Assembly: GCA_963682055.1 (NCBI GenBank)
Contig: OY821748.1
Span: 32,471,661-32,535,660 of the forward strand
Direction of reading: 5' to 3'
Length of the DNA: 64,000 bases
Source: Primula veris
Lineage: Eukaryota; Streptophyta; Magnoliopsida; Ericales; Primulaceae
Both the position numbers and the translations under genes were made by a program. Shown here one piece after another: positions 24,727 through 36,700 of this stretch. Below the pieces are notes generated by a model. That model saw only the letters and a program-made list of their open reading frames with translations. It made no database searches and had not been told where the DNA came from. Within the stretch, counting starts at the first letter, position 1. Every line of letters begins with the position of its first letter.

Positions 24727-27700
24727 TCAGCAACCAGCTGCTTTTAAGAACTTGTCGTAGGGGCTCGACGGGGGAAGTGTAAAAGACTCTTGCTGTGCAC
24801 ACTGAAGAGAACAGCTAAGAAGCTGCTTATTATCCCCCTGTCCTACAACTTGATCCATTTTTATTAATTGTAGATCTCCTTCTGAATCAAGAACCGTCTG
24901 CAAAAACAAGCACAAAAGCAGCACATAACAAAAATGAGCCAACTTGAAAATCATGTGATAAAAATGTAAGAGCGAGAACGATTTCAGACACAGACGATCC
25001 GTATGCTGCACTTTTAAACATTAAACTAGAAGCAAGCCCCTAATTCAACAATTATTTGCTAACCAAGAAATTCGACATAATAAGATGAAAATTTTGGTTG
25101 TCCAATACGCTGTTACTATGGCTGTAAAGAGTGGCAATGCTTGTAGATAAAGCAGCCCTCACACTCAACCTATTAGGGAAATCTTGTAGCGGGAAAAAAA
25201 ATTATATAATTTTTCTCAGGAAAAAAATGTACTCATATATACATTAATTTACTAAAACAATAAAGGTTGATTTTGGTTATTGTGTTTTTTAATCAAGATA
25301 TCATGATGTTATTCAATGTAAAAGCAAACATGATCTTGATTCTTGACTAATATTATGTTTCTCGGCAAGTTTCTTTTTCTTAATACATTTGATGAGAAAT
25401 AAATAAAAATCCGTATAAGGAACATAAATGGCCGCGCCGGCTTTGCTTGCTAAGAAATAGTAGTTAAGTAGCACGGATACATAGACGGGTAAGCCGATAC
25501 GTATCATACGATAACAAAAACTATAAGCCAGGATACAGAAACGTATGAAAAACACAATAACATATTCTGAAAAAGGACATAAAAGCTAGTTTAAGAAAAT
25601 GTCTTCAAGTTAGTAAATAGAGGTTGATGAAGTTTACTGTTTTAGCCTTTTTGATAAAGAAAGATGGAGAGAAGTAAACTGGAGTAAGATATGAAAATAA
25701 ATTGGTCCATTTATGTAATTATGGAAAGTGTTGCTATTTAAAGGTGACATGCAATTTTCTGTAGCATTTCTTGAGAAACTTTTTTACCAGATTCTTCCTG
25801 CCATTTTAAGTCTGACTTCTATGGTAATACGAATCCAAATGATTTGATACCTTTCCAAAATGCATCCGTTAGAAACTTATCCGTTTTTAGTACGCGGTAA
25901 ATACGAAATGTTTCGGAAATCGATGCACTATGTGATAGCTGCTATAGTTCAAGTTTTATGTAGATAGAATGTTGCTATTTCTTTTATACGTAATTCAGTA
26001 TAGAAGAGAGAAAAGCAAAATAAGGGGGAAGGAGGGGAGAAACAAAGAACTAACCACATCCGTCAAGGTGGAGTTGATGTCTTCTTGTTCATTTGAGATA
26101 ACAATAGCTTTGCAGTCTTGTTGAGTTTTAAAACTTTGCAGAACACACATCTTTTGCTGTTTACCTGTAACAAGAGCCTCGCACTCATTCTTAACCTGGT
26201 CGTAAGGAATTGGTGAAGATGAAACCGGTAAATTTGCGACATGCCTTGCTGTTTCCAAAACCTATCAAATTAATGGCACATACAATTAGAACTGGAAAAC
26301 CTGAAGTCCAAACCAACAACATGTATGTTAAATCAACTACAACAGGTGATTTTATTGATAGCGTTCCAATTGTATCACCAAGGTATAACCAGCATTTTTA
26401 CTCGAGTGTAATTCACTTTAACTAATATATGCCCCATGTCTAACAAAATCTAAGCTTTTCCATTTTACCCAAGGTCTGTTCTAAATCTATTATATCTTTC
26501 CTTATTACAGATTTATGGAACTTAAAATATATTTATCACTCATTATCAGTGATCTTAAAACTTGAGTTATGGCGGTTTAAAATATAAAGATCTAAGATGC
26601 ATTGTCACTTTGCTGAAAAGGTGCAAGTAGAGACTATTAATCTACATGGCATTAGCTGTAATCACGTAGTTTGCTGCCAATCTCCTAAAGTTTGAGTTAT
26701 TCTACTGTCCGATTGCTAATAATTTTCTCATAGAAATGTACAATCGTGTGAATAATTGGGAACGCAAATGTTACTTATTTGTTATTTTAATTTCATTGAA
26801 GAAGTAGTCTTCTATTGTTTTAGATTTCCTCTAACAAGATCAGTTGGTTCTTATGTTGAACCACTTATTTGAATATATCACAAATAATTACTAGTGAAAA
26901 GACTAAAGTCTAAAACAAGAAGACGTCTAGAGCGATTGTGTACTATTTATGCAACTTAGGACATGCAGAAAATGTATTCCACTGAGAACTAATAATGTAA
27001 ATTCTCAAATTATCTTCCTCTTTATAAGACAGACTGGTTTTCCAGAAACAGATGCTATCTGAAATTCTTAAAAGACCAAAATTTATAGAAAACCGAGAGA
27101 GCAGATTTACGACTCCAATCTTTAAAAAGTGCTATTTACGGATCAACAGGTATCATTAAGTTATCAGCAGCATCTGTATTACAAAAATAAACCTGAATAA
27201 ATGACGCAGAAAAGACTTACAGATTCCAAAAGCTGGTTAACACTTAAAACATCAAGACCAGTAATGGACGAAGAAGTTCTGCGATTTGAATGACTTTCAT
27301 TTGGTTCAGAGAATGCTTCTTCATCTGTCAATCCTTCTTCAGCTATAATCTGGAGAAACCAAAAAAATTTCTCTCATAATGATTCTTTCTCCGCATACCG
27401 AATTATTAAAATGTCCCGAGTCAATATCAGTTATTTACCTCGTCTAATAGATGTGACTCTGTGTGTGCAAGTGGAGAGCCTCTCCTAGGTGTCTCCATGA
27501 ATAACGGAGCACCCATAGGATATAAATCGTCAGCTGAAAATCCCTCCAAAAGTTCCTTTCTTACGTCTAACATCTCATCCTGGAAATAAAAAGGAATAAG
27601 TTATAAAGCAAAACTGTTTCAGAAACCCTTCAACAAATAGAATTGATTTTGAGAAGTTTATAATTAAACAGCACTGCGGTTCAGCAAAAACAAACATATA

Positions 27701-30700
27701 AATAACTATATATTATATATCTATACATATACATATATATATAATGTTTCAAGGGGTGACACGAAACGCCTTATATATATTATATTTTGGGTTAAATTCC
27801 ATCCATGTGGTACTAAATGGCAATAAAATCTGAACATTTGGGTATCAAATCACATTTTTGCTATAGGTCTAGCAAGCATATTGCTAAAAGATTTAGGTAC
27901 AAATACATGTCTCCCATAACTTTTAAAGGCTATGAAACATAGACCCGCGTCTGTGGCCTTCCACTATTTGATAGACAGTCTACAATTGTGCTAATCATAT
28001 CGAGATAATATATTATAAATTTACTTTCGGCTATCATAAATAATGACGTTTCAAATTCATACATACTAGGGCATCCTATTTCCCTCAAGAAAGTTTACGA
28101 ACAATAGAGATAAGCTATATAATTGCATGAAGAGATCATATTGTGAGCATGTCTGGCTCTTGTTGGGAAAAGCCTCCGCCAAATGCAGATGGCTTCGATA
28201 TACTTACTCAGATTTTAAAATAAGACACATACTAGTGAGAAGTCCCAGGTATGGTAACCCATCTAGAAGTTGTTTCTAATGCTAACAGTAAAGAAAAAAT
28301 CCATGAAAATTGTGCATCTTTTATGAGTTTTAACGCCTGCTGACCTTAAGAAGAGAAAAAAACATTAATTACAAGTTAATGAGTTACCTCAGACCACATG
28401 TCGCTGAATTTTTTAATGAGATGAGAGAGAACTGTTTCTCGCAACTGTTTGCCACCTGATTCTATTGTTAAGAGAGACTTTGATGCAGCCATTTCATCTT
28501 CTGGAGATCCATATGCTGCCCCTTCACCAGTGTAGACTGCAATCAATGTAGTATCATCAACCAATTTCAGATAAGGATCGTCAATCTGTCAAATGAAAAT
28601 AATTACTAGTAACTGTCACAAATAAATACATCATACATTGAAAAAGAGGGTGGCTAATAGAAATAGAAATGATATTTGATATTCTAATAAGCTAACAGAA
28701 GACAGGGAGTTACCATGATCAATGATTTAATAACATGAAGTAGCTCCGGAACACTGCAGGCCTTGGCTGAAAAAATGAGCATGCATGTTGCTGTGGTGTA
28801 GAGAGACCTTTGGCAATATGGTGGCAAAGCTACTGTTAAAAAGAAAATATAAAAAAAGATCAGCCAATGGAAGTTATACCATGTTATTTCCAAAAAGGAG
28901 AAGGAAACCCATTTTCTGAGATGGGTTATTGTAAACGTGGTAATTATTTTTGACATTTAAAATGTTAACATTCTCAGCTTCTGTGGCTTTTACAGTATTT
29001 TGGAAAAATACTGAATTCTTTTGTTTAAGCACTAGGAAGGGTTGTATGGATAAGGGATACAGACCTTGAAATTTATGTAGCCAATAAAATCAGAAAAGCC
29101 CAAAATATGTAACCTTTTCACCATATTATAGAGGAATTTACACGTATTCAAGATTCTTGAAAAAAAAAAAGATTCTGATGGACACACTTTTAGACCAGGG
29201 AAAGCTTGTCGTTGTTCAAATATACCATACTTTTCTAAAATCAAAATAATAGGCACTTGATTTTGGGACATATATTTTAAGAGATGCATCATTTTGAGGT
29301 AACTCTACATCTAGAATACTAAATCATAAAATTTAGACGTGATTAAAAAAATTCCACTCTTTTGTATTAATTTATGAAGCATGTATACATAAGATATGAT
29401 AATTGTGAAACAAAAGTAGATGCACACGTAACTACACCCGTTTGCATTATATTTAAGAGAGATTCCTTTCCTATCAAAGTATGACAAACTCTCTCCTACA
29501 CTGAACACTAAGATCCACACTCTTGTCAAATAAATGATTACAGGCGTTTAATTAACTTTAAACTATTACTCATACAAAGTGAAACTCACGTGTCTTAATA
29601 ATTTACCCGATATGATCTTTTACCAATTTGGCTCATGTCAAATGACGACAAGTGAAATATATTAGTATTGGAGGAAGAAGACGGTTGTCAAAAGTTTATG
29701 TCTATTTTCAAATGAAAGGGTAATCCTTTCTACAGTAGTAAAAATCATAGCTACTTCATTGTTTTTCTTATTTCCTAAATACGGCTATTGTAGTGTGTAT
29801 GCTGCCTAAGTAAACTCAAGCATGAAGAAAAGAGAATCATTAAGAAACATGATTAATGGGCAGATGTTAACATGTACAAGATATTCTAAAGGTTCTGCCA
29901 CTTTGCATCATTACATAATATATACTCAAATACAACTTTACCTTCACTATCTAGAGAGATGTCCCTGAGAGAAAATGCCAACTGAAAACACCGAACTAGC
30001 ATCTTTTGACCTGAGTTCTGATAGGAGTAAAAAAATTACATGCAAAATAGACAAAAATGAAATAGTAAAAAGAGGAACGTTATTGTAGCTACAGGTTATT
30101 TAAGGACACAATCCCAAGTCCCAACCAATATTTTGAGATTAATTATCTATGGTGTTAAATAAAGGAGACAAATGACAGAGCACCATTATGATACCTTATA
30201 TTGGGTAAATAGCAAAGCAATATTATATGTAAGAGCCATCGCCTCAAAATTTCCTGGGGTATTATTCTCTGCAGATACTGCCTGCATCCAGATTGCAGAA
30301 AGCAACAGACTCACTTGGTGACTACTCAACCTGAGAGTACGCTGCTCCTAAATAAGATAATAATGAAAAAATAAAGGAGCTCGTCAAAACCACCCAGTGG
30401 AAGGAGAAACAGAGGAACTTATCAGGAAAAACATTTAAAATAACTTACGGCTTCTTTGTTGACCATGGTCTGGTGGCAAATAAGAGAGAAAAGACGGTTC
30501 GCACAGACTCTTGTTTCATGATCCGGGTGGGCCATTGCTACAAGTAGCTGGTGAAATAGTGCATCGGGAAAAGTCTGGAATTAAAGTAACAGTGTTAAAT
30601 GAGAACATCGGCGGATGATATCTAGTTCGTAGTGCTAAATGAAAGGAAAATTAAATCTTGCCTTGTGGTGGTACGATAGATTAAGAAGAGAAGAAACAAT

Positions 30701-33700
30701 TTCTGTTGTTCGATAAACAGAAGCTAATGTCATTCTAGCAACAATAGCATTAGTTGGAAGAGATTCTAGTACCCCGGCCAACACGTCAAGAATGGGCCCG
30801 AAATCGCCAATCTGTTCACGAAATATAAATTCAGATAATATAGCCTATCAATCTTAGAATCGAATTAGCCGCATAACTTTGCGTACTATCTTAGTGCCTT
30901 GATTTCTGTTATATGTTACTTCCTGCGTAATTACCACGTATCTTTAAGCAGTCATTGTATTTACAAGATACATTTTAAAGTCCCTCTGAAATCATATATG
31001 CAAGAAGCTAGTATAGCCTTGAGGCAAGCATCGAATACAAACATCTTCTTTTTCTTTTCTCAAATCGTAATTCAATGTGGTATTCTATTGTCCAGTATAA
31101 ATATCTGAGTTAGTAAGGATCACACGTAAGGATCACACGTGTATGAAATCCAATCTATCAAAAGGAACGCAAGGAAGTAAAGGCCACAAATTTAATTCTC
31201 CGAATACATTTTATCATTTATATAACGACGCTGCGTGGAAATCATTAAAACTGGGAGTACTTTTAGAATGCGACCAGTTGATAAATTTTGAGGTTTGCCA
31301 TTACTGTTTGCCCAATAATGAATTTAGAAATAGACATAATAACTACACACCAACCTTAACTGATAGTTGTTTGATGCAACTTTCTATTTCCGATTGAAGA
31401 TCTCTGTAGCAGTTGTTCACGCCATTAACAGAGTTTGAATTTGCAGCTGAATGTTGCATACACTTGCGTAAATAATTTATCAGATCAGTTATTGCACCCG
31501 TGATGGCAACCGACACTTCCTTCTTTGCATTCTCGGCAATTTTTATGGCCACTTTAACAATATTAATCTGCTTAGCCGGCTGTCTGATAGTACCCTTATG
31601 ATCTAAGTGCTTGATCAGAATAGATAACAAAAGATGTGCACTAAGTCCTGTAATTAAAGGGACAATATTTGAACCAAAAAAGTCAATACTTAGATTTCAT
31701 TTGGCACGGGATTAGTTAAGTTGATTATAACCTGGTCACGCTCGTAACGTTTTAAATCCTTTTCATTTATAATTTTTACCTAAAAATACAGTCTTTGATG
31801 TTAAGGAGATGAACATTTCCAACTACAGTTTTTAAAGGGACAAATTTCTGGTAACAATTAGTAAAAACAGATTTGATTCTAAACTCAATCTAGTCAATAT
31901 ATCAACCTGCAGCGTATCAAAAAAAATTGTTACTACTGTTTGTTGAGTGTCTCAAATCGAGCATTCGTGACCATGTGGTTTATGAAGAGTTAACATTCAT
32001 TTAGTATGGTTCAACTGTGGAAGGGCCAAGGGGAAAGGGTATCTAATGTCCTTTTTCATGGTAAGATACATGACCTTTAATACGGTATTAGAACAGGCTC
32101 ACAGTGTTGCGTTTACATGTTCAATAAGCCTGTTATTTATAAAAGACCTCCCTTCTCATTAAAGGATCTAACTGGGAGCCTGTGATTTACAAAAAGACCT
32201 TCCGTATCACACACAAAAAAAGACCTTTTATGGGAGGTATATGAGCTCTAAAATCACTTCACTGCATTTAACTGTTGTATACTTTTTAGCTTGACAGGAA
32301 AACCCATACCGACAGAGTGAATGAAAACGGATAGCAACCCTTTCAAATAACAAAATAGTGGAACAAAAAAAATCTGAGTTACGTGTAACCTGATTCCTCC
32401 AATAGCATCTGCATATATGTAAGGACGGAACAGGCAAGTCCGGTTTCGGATGACCACTGATTATCAGAATCAAAACATTGGAAAAGAGGTTCAAGCACAC
32501 GTCGTACTGTGGTGGCTTCTTTCGCCAACCTGGCCATGTTTTGCAAGCAAATCCTAGACCAATATGATGGACTCCTAGATGTTCCCCTGTACAAAAAAAT
32601 ATTAAAATAAAGTGAAATATTGCAAAAGATAATAACATTACATGAAATTGAAACAAGCAGACAAAGTGGGCCTTACTCTGTCAGATCCAGTTTGGGTTTG
32701 AAACTAACGAGGGTTAGTGTAGATGGAACTTTGTCTGAGTTACTGTTTTTCTCCCCAGGATTTTCTGGGTTTAGCGGTAAATCCATGTAGTTCTCCAGAA
32801 TCACAGATATGATCTGTTTGATATACATAAAGTTATACAGAAGAAGAAAAAGAACATTGTCAAACACGGATTGGAAAGGAACTTGCACAAGAAATTATTA
32901 GATACTTTAAATGGACATGCATATAAGCATAGGCAAAGAGACAAGGAAAACTCACGTTATCAAAGTCCAAAGAGACATGGGAATGCTCTCCCATGAACCA
33001 CACCTAGTGACATAACCATAAATGAAAAAGATCAATATTTCATGTCAATAAATAACTGCTTTTATCTATAAAAGGAAAGGCTTCCGAATTTTTGCAAATA
33101 TGACATGAAATTAAATACATAACGTAACTATCAAAAAAATCTCGAAAACACATGACCTCAAGTGCCATAAACTTTGCATCTTACTGCTTTCACACAGAAG
33201 AAATGTCAATTTTATTGAGATAATGAAATTTTTCGGAAAATAGGGTATATTATAAAGTGAGTGCTGTCGTATGTCAGTAAATTCGTATTAAGGAAGGGAA
33301 CGGAAAGTAGAGGTTTAACTTTTAACAGTTTTTGTTTTCGGAACAATTTTGCAGAAAGATTCGGTCCTCAATGTACCAGGTATGTTACGATTTTGAGGAG
33401 AAAGTTGATGCCAGTGAATATTGAGATAATAAATTAATGAGGCATATTCTAATATCACGAGGAATGTTGAATATATGATGCAGAGTCATTTGAGTTCAAA
33501 CTCCCAGCAGCACAGTAGTAAAAGTAGTTATAATTATATGCTACGTACATACTATGTACAAATTAGAATTAGAAAGGAAATGGATGAAGAGATATAAGAA
33601 AGAAGACCACGACAGTGGGGAGAAGAAAAGAAAGAGACACTTGAGAAAGAAACTTGTTTATATTCATTCCTAATACTACTAAGTACATTCCGTTGATATA

Positions 33701-36700
33701 TATACACAAAGTAATCACTATACTAATTACCCATTACTCCACTAAATAACTTCCCACTCTAATAGAGTGGTAACTGTCACCACTACTTACACGAATTACA
33801 CTAATAATTAAAGGACAAAACACTAATACACTACTAACACTAACGTAGGAATAGTAATAACAAACTAGAACACGTAAATATAATTAAAAGCACATATCAT
33901 TCCCGGCCGCTTAAATTATCCTTGCCCACAAGGATAAATGCCTTCATCATCCTTATCACATCCATGAAGTGAATCTTCGATCATGAACAGTTGCGGTCGT
34001 CCGCATCGATGGCCCGGAGAAAACTTGTCGTCACAATAATAACATAACCCTTTTTCCCGACGTTCTCGTGCAACTTGAGGAGTAAGATGGCGAAAGTTTG
34101 TTGTTGGTGGGGGACCCAAAACATTTGTAGTCAAATTCGGGGATGCCATTTCAGTAAATAAGTCCTTTGGAGAACAAACTTGTTGGTCCGAATTTTCTTG
34201 CAAGTGGTTTTGTTCCTCAATGAGGCGAACGACACCTATTGTTTGGGCTAAGGTGTGGGGTTGTTTGATTTTAACGTCAAGTCGTATGTCATCTCTAAGT
34301 CCTCCAATGAAACACCCAATTAGGAATTTTTCTGGCAGGCTGTTAACTCGATGAGAGAGTTTTTCGAAACTCTCTTGATAGTCTTCAACATTGGTTGTTT
34401 GCTTGAGACGAGTCAGAGCTTCTGATGGATCCTCGTAGTCTGTTGGTCCAAAACGAAGGAGGAGTGCTTTGGTGAACTCATCCCATGTAATCAGTCCATG
34501 GAATTTTGTTAACCACCTATGCCATTGTAAGGCAATACCATCTAAATGAAATGAAGCTAATTGAACTCGTTGATCTGGTGCAATACTTTTAAAATCAAAA
34601 TACTGTTCGGCTTTGTATACCCAACCGGTTGGGTCCTCTCCACTAAATTTTGGAAATGATTGTTTGAGGTATTGATGAGGGTTGTCGTAGGTTTTGGTGG
34701 AACAGTTAGAATTTAGCGAATGGGAAGTTTCTCCGGAGCCAAAATGGTTAGTCTCAGAACGTCGAGTGGTTTCGGAGACTCGTAGTGATTGAAGCTCGGT
34801 TAACACCTTTTGCAAGGCAGCGTTCACTTGCTCGAAACTTAAGTCATGATGTGCTAACGTTTCGTAAACCTCGCTGCGGAATTCAGCATTGGTTTTTCCG
34901 CGAGTGTCCATATTTTCAAAACCAGCTCTGGTACCACTGATACGCATATATTACGTACAACTTAGAATTAGAAAAGAAATGGATGAAGAGATATAAGAAA
35001 GAAGACCACGACAGTGGGGAGAAGAAAAGAAAGAGCCTTGAGAAAGAAACTTGTTTATATTCATTCCTAACACTACTAAGTACATTCCGTTGATATATAT
35101 ACACAAAGTAATCACTATACTAACTACCCATTACTCCACTAAATAACTTGCCATAACAAATAACTTCCCACTCAAATAGAGCGGTAACTGTCACCACTAC
35201 TTACACGAATTATTCTAATAATTAAAGGACAACACACTAGTACACTTGATGTAGGACAAGTGTGTAGGAAATAACTTAATGATAGAACACAAAGTAAACC
35301 AAGAACTCAAGTATTTATATCAAGTGTTTTTATTCAAGTCTGATTTTTCCAACACAAATGAAGGCCTATTTATAGGCTATGAAAGCCTAGGAATAGTCTA
35401 GAACAATCCAAAAGACTCACCTAGGTTCATAAACTCATGAACCGACTAGATACTTCTTATTCATAAACCTAAACAAGACATTTTGACTTCACATTAATAA
35501 TTATAATAAAACTAAATGGACATTAATATTATCTTCTTGAGTTTTCCATCACTGCTCTGCATCATTCTCCTCCGATTAGAGGAACTCTTCTCCGAAGAGT
35601 TGGAATGTAGCTATCCCCGGATCAAAACACTGAATCGGGTCAACAAAAGACATGTCCACACCACAAAATACACACCATTAAGCTAAATTTTCCAATAGAT
35701 ATGATACTTTCCAATATTTGGTTTAGGAAACATCCACACACAAAACCGACATCACAGTGACAGACCCAATAATCCATGATAAATGTTTGAGCCGGATTTG
35801 GTTCTTTGATATTATTAAAATCAATGAATTTATGAGCTCCGACAAATCCTGATTCTGATTCAAAATTTGTGAGACCATCATATTGAGCCTTGCTCCCCGG
35901 GTCAAAACACTGTATTGTTATTACAAAAATAGTGTTAACCAGTTAAGTGAACTTTTCACCAACAATTTTGCGAACAGTAGAAGCGGTAACCTCGACCAGA
36001 TAAACTGCATTAGGTCTTCCATGTTTATTCCGTCGTTCACTAGTAATGCATTCGCATTACCATTGAGCTGCTTAATAGGTCCTAAAAGCTCAAGATTCAG
36101 CTGCTTAATAGATTCTTCGGACTTTCTATCCTGATATAGCAAAGGAACTTCCGTTGTGGCACACATCCCTCCCTGTTTGCTGACTTTTACATCTTCTGGC
36201 ATCACTAATTCTTTCATACGTCCATTACAAACTTTAACCTTGATGATATTATCCATAAGTGTCCCCACCATATTTCTAGCAAAAAATTCAATCGCTTTCG
36301 AAGTCGGATCAACAGTCAGCAATTGATATTTACCTTCCGATCTTAAGTTGAAAGATTCCAAAAAATGTTCAACAAACTATTCGTCCTTAACATTTGATTT
36401 ATGTTGATGGTTTACTGAGCACTTTTAAACTTCACCTTAGGACAACCCAACTTTGATATATTTGTCACTGGACCATTACAATAAGCTTTTTCACCAATAC
36501 CTAACTCAAATGTTGAATAAAATAATTTGGAGATAAAAAATTTCTCACTTCCCTTTGGCTTAGGTTCATCGGATAGCAACCTGACTTCGTTACTTGTACA
36601 TATGTCAACAATTTTACCCTCCTTACAATCCACTTGTTTCAGTAGTCTTATTGAAGTTTCATCTTCAACCTGAACACTTTTATTGGGGTTCGACGCACAA

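Noticed and set aside
25430..25510. Additional exon of the EFR3-like gene in intron 18
   Set aside because: The exons on both sides join in frame, and the text resembles a repeat with GGATACA motifs rather than coding sequence.
27755..28080. MITE in intron 15 of the EFR3-like gene
   Set aside because: The text looks repeat-like (GGTACTAAATGGCAATAAAA), but no inverted ends or target duplication could be found.
31143..31397. 84-aa plus-strand ORF
   Set aside because: It is antisense to intron 9 and the end of exon 9 of the EFR3-like gene, with no domain.
32228..32656. 142-aa minus-strand ORF
   Set aside because: It overlaps exon 8 of the EFR3-like gene on the same strand but in another frame past the acceptor; the spliced frame matches the family, this one does not.
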